In this document: in pieces, positions 55,081 to 64,000 of the stretch | Numbering within the stretch: the stretch's first letter is position 1 | Layout: the number at the start of each line of letters is the position of its first letter | Source: Gaeumannomyces sp. JS-464 | Lineage: Eukaryota; Ascomycota; Sordariomycetes; Magnaporthales; Magnaporthaceae | DNA: 64,000 nucleotides | NCBI GenBank assembly: GCA_002197995.1 | Contig: NGZR01000001.1 | Coordinates: 13,721,501 to 13,785,500 of the forward strand | Direction: 5' to 3' | Program-made: the position numbers and the translations under genes | Notes under the pieces: generated by a model | The model's input: the letters and a program-made list of their open reading frames with translations, nothing else | What the model was told of the DNA's origin: nothing | Database searches by the model: none

Positions 55081-55472
55081 CTGTTAGCGTTGCAAATTGG
55101 TAAAAAATAAAAGGGTTTTATTAGGAACTCCTTATCGGAAGGAAGCGGATTATTTTATATCCGATTATTTCGCGGTTTTTACTTTAATAAAAGGAACCGG
55201 GTATTACGGCTAGTAGGGCCCTCGTTAATAACTGGAAGTGTGGGGCTTGTAAAAACCCGCAGCCCTTATTTGCGATAAGGGCGGGCCTTACTAGCGGCCC
55301 TTTACGGGAGTGGGGATATCCCAATTCTGTGCAGGTCGGGCCTTCCGAGCCTCCCTTTAAACAATAAAACTACTTTACTACTAACGTTTACTTGCCTGCC
55401 TAACAGCCCTAATAAATGGTAGCAACTCGGAAAACCTAAACGACTAACGCCTATAACCGCGAAAGTGTTACA
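55081..55472 (-). repeat. candidate LTR, minus orientation
   Basis: The complement of 55473-55485 is a purine tract (GAAAGGGGGGGAA), followed by TGTAACACTTTCGCGG. That is how a polypurine tract meets a 3' LTR. The left end is a guess (TGTTAGCG at 55081). It differs from the 50.2-kb LTR candidate, so it would belong to another element, truncated at right by LINE C. Confidence 0.3.
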
Positions 55473-55771
55473 TTCCCCCCCTTTCGAAAATCCGACCTGC
55501 TTGTGGCGCGACGATCTTCTCTTTCCCTTCCTCCCCGGCCTTTGCTTAAGGCGACGCCGGTACCTACGTCCCAACCTGCTTGCGGCGCGCGGGACGCTTT
55601 AAACACCACTTCCCCAAAAATCCGACTTGCTTAACACCTTTTTCGAATTCACCAATTTTTAGCATTGCGCTGTTAATGCACACTGCCAAATTGCATACAA
55701 ATCCTTAATACCCGCCAATTAGCGACCCAACACTAATAACCACGCCAGCCAACGGCGCTGGCGACGGCAAC

Positions 55772-57550
55772 ATGCCGTTGCCAACAGCCCCCCCTTCGGC
55801 CAATAGGGTGGCGCGCGCCCTTCTCGTCGGCCCTACGGCCCGGAAGAACGCGTCGCTGCCACCCGGGCCCCCCGCGCGCCAGCGCACCCGATTACGCCGT
55901 TCCCGTTGCGGAATTAGCAACACTTAATAGGGCTTAATCAGGGCCAGGAAGGCTCCCACGACGGCAGCACCGGCACAAGTGCCTTTCCCCCCCTCCCCCA
56001 ACGCCGGCGTACGCTCCCACCTGTCGGGTCGGCCGCGGCGGCCGCGGAGGAAATTATTGCGAGCTATAACCGCAAATAACAATAAACGGCCCTAATTTGC
56101 GCCACGCTGGCCCGATCTATTAACGCCGGCATTGCCTCCCTTTCGGCGGAAGCAATCCCCGAAGCCAACGGCTGGAAAGATTGCTTTATCGACTACGCTA
56201 AATAAGCTTTTTTCGGCTTACTTACGCCGGCCGAAAAGGAAAGTAGCTTATACGGGGCCCCGGAGCCCTCGTAACGCACGCCCCCGGCCATTTACGCGTC
56301 GGTAGCCCGGGAAGGCCACTAATAACCCCGACAACCCGCATAGGATTATCGGGGCCGTACGCCCCAAATTACCCGGGCACCCCGCCTATTAACAAGCCTT
56401 AAAACCGACTTCCGGGTATTCGTTAAAATCCCGAAAAAACGGCAGGTTTAGGCTAACCAACAAACGGGCTTTAACATTTGCAAAGCCCTTGCCGATAGTA
56501 AAAACCTGCCGTTTACGACGGCCGACGTCCCGAAAGCGTACCGATACCCTACCGGGTTCGTGTTAAAAGCAAAAACGGCCGATATTTAAAGCCGGCTTTT
56601 GCAGTACCGATCCGAACTAGGCCGTTTATATAACGCTAAAAGGATCGAAAAGCCCGAAATTTGGTACAATTACGTAATTTCCGGCTGCCTTACCTTTTTA
56701 ACCAACGGTTTTGGACAATGCGTCCCGGTATCGGATAAACTGGTTCGGGAGGAAGTGGAAGCCTAAATAAGGTATAAACCGGTAAACGTTAAGCTTTTAA
56801 GGCCGGTGTCGACCATTAAAAGCGTATATCGTAAATTATATCCTTTTATTCGCAAATGGCCGGGTTTAGGCTTTAGGGGATTACTTTCTTTTTACGCCGC
56901 GTATAACGACACCCGCCGGTTACCCAGCACACCTTTCTGCCACGGCTTCCACGTAGCCCGTAATTGCGCCCGGGCCGATAAGTGCTTTCGGTGCGGGAAA
57001 ATAAACGACGACCGGCACGTACAACCGTGTACGGCCCCCCCGCAATGCGCGAACTGCTCGGGCCCGTACCTAGCCGACCACCCGAACTGCTTTATAAAGC
57101 TTGTACGGGTAAACGAAATGCTAAAGCATTTAACCCGTGGGGAAAAAGGCGCGGTTAGGAAATTAGGCGTATAAGCGTACCGGGCGGCGGTAAAAAAGGT
57201 GGAAGCCGCCGTTGCCGCCGCCACCGCCGCTACCGCTAACGCCTTTCCTGCAACCGCGGTTATTACGGACAATTCCGTTGTAACCGCTACCGTAATGCTA
57301 ATCCCGCGGCCGGTACCGGCAACGCCGCTGCTTCCGTTACCCCCCGCCGCCGCCGTTCCTGCCGCTGCTGCCACCGCCGACGCTGCCGAGGAAAGCCCGG
57401 CAAATGCGCCGGCCCTCGAAGGCGCGGCCCGTACGGCCGACAGGGAAAAGCACCCTGCCAAAAAACTTAGGGTTAGTTTTAACAACTAATACGAAATATT
57501 GGCGGATATGGAACTGGACTTCCCCGAGCCCAAAAAGGCTATCGAAATAA
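55772..57550 (+). pseudogene. LINE C ORF1, degraded
   Basis: ATG at 55772 in the conserved hairpin. The central domain is broken by stops. The zinc-knuckle region is open at 56806-57174 (C-H-G-F-H-V-A-R-N-C, C-F-R-C-G-K, C-A-N-C-S-G-P-Y-L-A-D-H-P-N-C). The Ala-rich stretch is shorter than in A and D. Ends at the TAA at 57548-57550. Confidence 0.8.
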
Positions 57551-57637
57551 CCGGAAACCCCCCGGAGGAAACCGACGGTACCGCCGGCCAACAACCTTAG
57601 GGCCAAAGCCCCTAATACATTAACGCCGCTTTTACGT

Positions 57638-60600
57638 ATGCCAGCAGCCAACCGGATATAATAAACGCATGGCAATAAAGCCCGGCGCTTAAGGCTTTGC
57701 CCCGAACGCCGTGCTTTAACCGCCGCCCAACGAACGTTCGACGTAACTGGAAAACGGGGGCTATTTTACTTCAACTATTTTGGAGCTAAAATATCGACGT
57801 GGTGCTAATGCAAAAGCCCTTTAGCGCGTGAAAAAGGAAGCTTATGCTTTGCACCCACCCGTTGTACGAGCTATTTACCCCGGTGGATAGCTGGCACGAT
57901 TACCAAACCAAACCTAAAGTGATAACCTACGTGCGGAAAAACCCGGGGCTTCGGCCGGTAGCGGACCGGCCGGCAAGTAACACCCGGGACATCCTTTGGC
58001 TTACCGTCGCCGGGTGCACCTTTGTTAACGTATATAAAGGGGACCTTTCGGAACCCTCGTTGGACCTTTTGCTACGTTAGCGCCCAACGGCAAAATGCAT
58101 TATAACCGGGGATTTTAACGCAAGGTTCCCGGCGTGGGATCCGGTTAGGGGTAATAGGAATAAGGGCCAGGATATAGCCCAATAAGCTAATACTTATAAC
58201 CTTTTCCTACTTACCGACCTAGGCTAACCTACGCATAACGATAAAAGCGTTTTAAATTTTACCTTTTTTAACGCCCTTTTAGCAACAGCGGAAATCGACC
58301 TTTTGCTAGCAACCAATTTAAACCACCGCTCGATACGGATCGAAATTCCTAACCGCAATAACTCCGTTCCGGACTGCCGGCGTATTACGCTACCAGACGA
58401 TAAACTACCGTTTTTCGCAAACGCGGTATTAACGGGGGCCGGCAATTTGCCGCCATTTATAAATCCATACACGGGGGATTACTTAAATAAAGCGGCCGAG
58501 GTATTAATAAACCTGCTAAAAATGCGTTAATAGCTTTCGGCCGGGGGTTTAAAGCTAAAAAAAAGGCCAACCCTGGTAGAATAAAAAGTGCGCTAACGCA
58601 TAACGGGACCTTGCAAAAGCTATGGCAAATGGGGGGCCTTTTACGGCCGAAGCCCGTAGTTTAAAAGCAACGATTCGGGCGGCTAAAAAACAGCATTAGC
58701 CAGCGTGCTAAAGGAAGTGGATTTTCCAGCAGCGTTATACCGGGCCGTAAAATGGCACAAGCTTACACCGGCTATACGGCTCCCCCGTTAAATATTAACG
58801 GGGAGGTAATAGTAGCCCCGGGGGATAAAGCGGAAGCATTAGGCCGCAAAATCCTCCGTAGGTTTACAGCGGAGGACGACCTACAGGAGGACCCGTTGCA
58901 GTAAAGGGCCCCAAAAAACCGCACAACTCCCGTGGAACTTTTACGTCCCCCTAAAGGAATGCCGGAAATTTACCGTCGGTACGGCAAATACGGCCCCGGG
59001 CGTCGATTCCTTAACGGTTAGGCTGTTATAGGCGTAGCCGGCAATAGGGGAGTACGTTAAGGCTTTTTCGAGGCTTGCTTTAGGGCCGGGCACTACCCGG
59101 GCCCTTTCCGCATAGCGGAGGTGGTTATGCTAAAAAAACCGAACAAATCGGATATAACGAACCCAAAATCCTACCGCCCGATAGCCTTACTCCCGTGCTT
59201 AAGGAAGGGGTTGGAACGTTTGGTAGCCTCGCGGATGGCCTCCCTCGCGCTGCAATACGGGCTAATAGCCCCGCAACACGCCGGGGCTACCCCGAAAAAG
59301 GCCGCCACCGATTTAACGGCGTGCGTGGCTTACGAGGTAAAACGGGCCTTCCAAAAGCATAAATCCGCCGCCCTCGTTACTATGGATATACAAAGGCTTT
59401 CGACGCTATACTCCGCCGGAGGCTCTTACGGAAGCTTTTAAACCAAGGCTGGGATCCAACGTTAGTACGATAGGTATTATCGTTTGCAGGAAATAAGGGT
59501 GGTAAAGTGCGTTTGGAAAACGCCACGGCACCCCCTTTTTCCCCGGACTGCGGGTTACCCTAAGGGTTACCGGCGTTACCGGTCCTATTTATGCTTTATA
59601 TGGCCGAAATCCTACCCAAAGCAAAAGCGGTTAGTACGGATACGCGGACGATATAAGCATTTGCGTAACGGGTAGCACCCCGAAGGAGTGCTCCCGTAAA
59701 GCAAGGGTTACTATAACGGAAATCCTACGTTAGGGTAAGGCTAATAAGGTTTTTCGACCCGGGAAATGCGAGCTTATGCATTTTTCCAGGCGGAAAAACC
59801 CCACAACCCCGGTTACGGCGGAAAGCCTTACCATATAATAAGCTATAAGAGCTTTACGGTGGTTAGGGGTTTTTTCGACCAAAGGCTTAACTTTAAAGCC
59901 CACGTCGATAATAGCCGCAAAAGCCCAAAGCGTTGCAAATCACCTCCGGAAGGCTTACGAATTCGATAAGGGGGATACCGGCACATTCGGTACATAAAGC
60001 CGTTACAACGGTTATAATCCCTACGGCTTTATACGGGGCCGAAGTGTATAAGGGCAAAACCAAACCACACTATACAAGCCAGCACAACAGCAAATTATCC
60101 GCTAAGGCCATTTAATCGAACGGGTCGACAAAGCCTTAAAAGCGTCCTCCGGGCAGTGGTACCAGCTTGGAAAACTATACCGACAAACGCTTTACATTAC
60201 GAATCCGGCATCCCCGCGCCCAGGTGCTTTTAAAACAAGCCCGCTTCGTTTTGCGGCCCGTATAAATACGGTTCCGGAAAACCACCCCTAGCCGCAGCGG
60301 CCAAGCCGGCTTTTAACGCCCGTGGGCCCAAAGCGGGCCTTCCCGGCAAGCTTGCGACCTTTTTGCAAAGGACGGCCGAACTCCTCCCGGTTTGCACTCG
60401 CCCGGCCTACCTCCCTTATAAATATACGGGGCTTACGATAGCTATACAAAAAAAGCCTGCAGCCGCAAAAGCATTTATAGCGTAGTTTCGCACCCTCCCA
60501 CCTACCGACGTTATAATATATAACGACGGGTCCAAAGCAAAAAACGGGGCAGTTGGATACGGCTGGGTAATATACCAAGCCGGCTAACGCAAACTTTCCG

Positions 60601-61360
60601 GGCACGGCCGGTTGCGCATTCCGGCGGAAATATTCGACGGCGAAGCGGAAGGGGCCCGAATGGCCTCCGTAAAGCCGTTTGGAGCTTCCGCAACTGCACT
60701 TTCCACTTATGCCTTAATAACACCTCGGCGGCCAACGGCTGTTTAAACACGGCTTAATAGTTTACAAAGGCTTTTAAAAAAATCCATTGCTTTATGGATA
60801 AACACCAGGTATACGTACGCTGGTCCCCGGGCTATAGGAATCCCCGGAAACGAAAAGGCAAACGCCGAAGCAAAGTTGGGATCGGCCCTGTTAATACCTT
60901 AACATTTTAAACCAACGGTGCCGGAGTAAAGGCTTTAGCCCGGAAAACAGCCCGGGACGCCCGGAACGCATGGTTTAAAAACAACTTTCCGGATCGGTAT
61001 AAGGCTATAAGCCTCCCGCCGGTACCATAACACACGCCCGAAGCGTTGCAATGCACCGGAAGGTATTGCAACGGCTAATAGCCGCACGCACCGGCCACGG
61101 GGATTTCGACTGTACCACCGAAAGTTCCAGCACGAAAACGATAACCCGTGCCGTTGCGGGCGAAATAAGTCCCCTTCCCACCTGTATTTTGCAGGCTGGC
61201 TAGGGCGGCAAAAAACAAATGGCTATAACGGACCCTCCCCCGGCCTTCGATAGGCCCGGATATTGGAAACGGCTTTTCCAAAAGCCCTCTTTTTGCTTCG
61301 TTCGTTAAAGCCACCAACTACTACATTATCGCCGGACGATAACAACAAGGCCCAAAAAGC
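57638..61360 (+). pseudogene. LINE C ORF2, degraded
   Basis: ATG at 57638. Endonuclease traces lie at 57780-58420 (G-D-F-N-A near 58110). RT at about 59121-60115 contains K-S-Y-R-P-I-A-L-L-P and a Y-A-D-D equivalent near 59640-59652. RNase H is at about 60500-60880. It has more stops than copies A and B. Confidence 0.8.
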
Positions 61361-61917
61361 CTATACTACTTACCTTTTCCTTTGTACTATTAGGATTAAC
61401 AATAGGCTCGTTAATCCCCCGCATTTAGGCCGGGCCCAAAGGAGGTCTCCGAAAACCCCTTCCCCCGCCTAAACCCGGCTTACCCCTTTTCCGGCATACC
61501 CGCCGGCCAACAGCATTACTACTACCCGCAGCGCTTTACAACGCCCCGGCGTATTTTTACGCCCTATTATCGATTGCCCGCTTACTAACAAGGAGCGCCG
61601 GAATGCGGCCCGACCCCCGTATGCTTCGGGTTTAATTTGTTAGCCGCCTTAATAGCAGCATATAGCCTAGTGTTAAGCTTAGTAGCGCTAGCACGTTATA
61701 TGCCCTTGGAAGCAGGGACTGGTAAATCCCGATTTACTAACGTTAAATATTACTCACTTTCTTCTCTTTCTTCTTTTTCTTACCTTTTTCGAATTCACCA
61801 ATTTTTGGCATTGCGCTGTTAGTGCACACTGCCAAATTGCATACAAATCCTTAACACCCGCCAATTAGCGACCCAACACCAATAACCACGCCCGCCAACG
61901 GCGCTGGCGACGGCAAC

Positions 61918-63705
61918 ATGCCGTTGCCAACAGCCCCCCCTTCGGCCAATAGGGTGGCGCGCGCCCTCCTCGTCGGCCCAACGGCCCGGAGGAACGCGTC
62001 GCTGCCACCCGGGCCCCCCCGCGTTAGCGCACCCGACCACGCCGTCCCGTTGCGGAATTCGCAACAACACAGGGCCCGTTTAGGGCCAGGAAGGCACCCA
62101 CGACGGCAGCACCGGCACAGGTGCCCCTTTCCTTTCTTTTCCCCTCCCTTCCCACCCCCGGCCTACGCGCCCACCCCTCGGGTCGGCTGCGGCGGCCGCG
62201 GAGGAAATTGTTGCGAGTTACAGCCGCAAGCAACAGCAAACGGCTTTAATTTGCACAACCCTCGCCCGCTTTATCGACGCCGGCATCGCTTCCCTCCCAC
62301 TGGAGGCAATCCCCGAAGCCAACGGCTGGAAGGATTGTTTTATCGAATACGCCAAACAAGCCCTTTTCGGCCTGCCAACGCCGGCCCAAAGGGAAAGAAA
62401 CCCCTACGGGGCCCCGGAACCTTACGCGCCTAACCCGCAACGCCCGCCCCCGACCACTTACGCGGCGGCGGCCCGAACAGGGCTAGCAGCCCCAGCAACC
62501 CGCACAGGCTTTAAAAAACCGTGCACCCCGGGAGCCCCGCCCTCCCGCCCGGCCCAAAGCCGATTTCCGGGTTTTTGTTAAAATCCCGGAGGAAAAACAG
62601 GCTTGGGCCAACCAACAAACGGGCTTTAGTATTCGCAAAGCCCTTGCCGATAGCAACCTGCCGTTTACGACAGCCGACGTCCCGGAAGCTTATCGAACCC
62701 CTACTGGTTCGTGCTAAAAGCAAAAACGGCGGATATCCAAAGCCGGCTTTTGCAGCATCGATCCGAATTAGGCCGTTTATATAACGCCGAAAGGATCGAA
62801 AAGCCCGAAATCTGGTTTAACTACGTGATTTCCGGATGCCCCACGTCCTTAACGAACGGCCTCGGACAAAGCGTCCCGGTATCGGAAAAGCTGGTCCGGG
62901 AGGAAGTCGAAGCCCAAACATAAAGCTAGTAAGCGTTAAGCCTCCCCGGCGCTAATTACCAAGGCGTATATTATGGATTATATCCTTTTACACGCGCGTA
63001 ACCGGGTTTAGGCTTTGGGGATTACGTTTTTTTACGCCGCGTACAACGACACCGCCGGTTACGCAACATACCCCCGGCTGCCACGGCTTTCACGTGGCTC
63101 GCAACTGTGCCCGGGCCGATAGGTGCCTCCGGTGCGGGAAAGTGAACGACGGCCGGCACGCATCGCCGTGCACGGCCTTCCGCAATGCGCAAACTGTTCG
63201 GGCCCGTACCCAGCCGACCACCCGAACTGCCCTATAAAGCCTGTACGGGTAAACGGAGTGCTAAAGCATTTAACCCGTGGGGAAAAAGGCGCGGTTAGGA
63301 AATTAGGGGCACAAGCCTACCGGGCGGCGGTAAAAAAGGTGGAAGCCGCCGCTGCCGCCGCCACCGCCGCGGCCGCCGCGGCCGCCACCGCCAACGCCCT
63401 TCCTGCAACCGCGGTTACTACGGACAATTCCGTTGTAACCGTTACCGCTAATGCCAATCCCGCGGCCGGTACCGGTAACGCCGCTGCTTCCGTTACCCCC
63501 GCCGCCGCCGCCGTTCCTGCCGCTGCTGCCACCGCCGACGCTGCCGAGGTAAGCCCGGCAAATCCGCTGGCCCCCGAGGGCGCGGCCCGTACGGCCGGCA
63601 AGGAAGGCACCTGCCAAAAGGCTTAGGGTTAGTTTTAACAACCAATACGAAGTACTGGCGGATATGGAACTGGACCTCCCCGAGCCCGAAGGGCTATCGA
63701 AATAA
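61918..63705 (+). pseudogene. LINE D ORF1 (gag-like), frameshifted
   Basis: ATG at 61918-61920 within the conserved hairpin. Same domain order as copy A. The zinc-knuckle and Ala-rich part is open at 63123-63626, and the TAA is at 63703-63705. Breaks near 62050, 62480 and 62920-63060. Confidence 0.85.
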
Positions 63706-63788
63706 CCGGAAACCCTGGGAAACCGACGGTACCGCCGGCCAACAACCTTAGGGCCAAAGCCCCCAATACACCAACGCCGCTTTTACGT

Positions 63789-64000
63789 ATGCCAGCAGCC
63801 AACCGGATATAACAAACGCATGGCAATAGGGCCCGGCGCCCGGGGCTTCGCCCCGAACGCCGTGCTTTAACCGCCGCCCAAGCGAACGTTCGACGTAGCT
63901 GGGAGGCGGGGGCTACTTTACTCCAACTATTTTAGCTAAAATATCGACGTGGTGCTAATGCAAGCCTAGCGCGTGGAAAGGGAAGCTTATGCTTTGCACC
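63789..64000 (+). pseudogene. LINE D ORF2, 5' portion only
   Basis: ATG at 63789 and the start of the endonuclease domain as in copy A. Bases are missing around 63930-63970 (the Q-L-F-W-S-Q and M-Q-E-P-P-S codons), which breaks the frame. The rest lies outside the window. Confidence 0.7.

Larger units (their letters stand above)
55636..61757 (+). mobile_element. LINE retrotransposon copy C, older and RIP-affected
   Basis: Same family and 5' end (ACCTTTTTCGAATTCACC at 55636) as copies A, B and D. The 3' part runs to GTTAAATATTACTCAC at 61742-61757, with the tail then lost in CTTTCTTCT-type sequence. Compared with copy A it carries many C-to-T and G-to-A changes creating TAA/TAG (for example GCTAAATAAGC for the A-K-Q-A codons near 56208), in addition to indels. 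It is therefore the oldest or most exposed copy. Confidence 0.9.
61782..64000 (+). mobile_element. LINE retrotransposon copy D, cut by window end
   Basis: A new 5' end (ACCTTTTTCGAATTCACC at 61782) lies 25 bp after the tail of copy C, so the two are head to tail. The sequence is nearly identical to copy A across ORF1, with scattered deletions (for example the Q-T-G-L-K-P codons near 62920, where a TAA appears). It continues past the window. Confidence 0.95.

Overview
The window comes from a filamentous ascomycete (Pezizomycotina, most likely Sordariomycetes). Three things point there: GC-rich single-exon genes with CT-rich promoters and A-rich start contexts, typical fungal families (HET C-terminus, DUF8021, fungal rhodopsin-like, DUF3435), and large AT-rich blocks whose transposon frames are full of TAA/TAG stops in the way repeat-induced point mutation (RIP, C to T and G to A) leaves them. 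It is mostly a transposon graveyard with two small gene-bearing islands. I found no CRISPR array and nothing clearly bacterial. All family assignments rest on motif reading, without database searches. Layout: 0-7.7 kb is a patchwork of broken host genes (HET C-terminus, a DUF3435 recombinase scrap, a hypothetical ORF with one internal stop, an arylsulfatase tail, a viroplasmin-like scrap), a 170-bp solo LTR with a perfect target duplication, a PIF/Harbinger terminal remnant, and one small secreted-protein gene with a good promoter. 7.76-13.99 kb is a nearly full-length Tad1/I-type LINE (copy A) with a 13-bp target duplication and an (ACTC)n 3' tail. 14.1-20.25 kb is RIP-degraded: a Mutator-like relic cut by an LTR, a Cys-rich relic, a tRNA-like sequence, a minus-strand chromodomain Gypsy end, a plus-strand Gypsy pol interrupted by a solo LTR, and a pogo/Fot1 relic. 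20.25-22.98 kb is a GC-rich, un-RIPped PIF/Harbinger element carrying a DDE transposase and a Myb/SANT-like partner. 22.98-31.03 kb is the main host island: a hypothetical protein, an intact secreted DUF8021 protein, and a rhodopsin-domain membrane-protein pseudogene. 31.03-31.86 kb is a Harbinger-type non-autonomous element (TAA duplication) containing a perfect 25-bp hairpin. 33.3-42.3 kb is a second RIP block: a long DUF3435 tyrosine-recombinase (Starship-captain-type) relic, a second pogo relic, two solo LTRs, tandem repeats, a foldback element, and a 1.8-kb element with internally duplicated inverted ends. 42.9-49.08 kb is LINE copy B (minus, 10-bp target duplication). 50.2-55.0 kb is a minus-strand chromodomain Gypsy. 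55.6-61.76 kb is LINE copy C, followed head-to-tail by LINE copy D (61.78 kb to the window end). How the parts relate: the mobile elements form layers. The oldest (Gypsy, pogo, DUF3435) are RIP-saturated. LTR insertions sit inside them. LINEs A, B and D and the Harbinger element are GC-rich and largely unRIPped, but they are broken by many one- to few-base deletions, often in homopolymers. That pattern is either biology or a consensus-sequence artefact. The likeliest functional host genes are the DUF8021 gene and perhaps the two ORFs at 5.7 kb and 23.2 kb.
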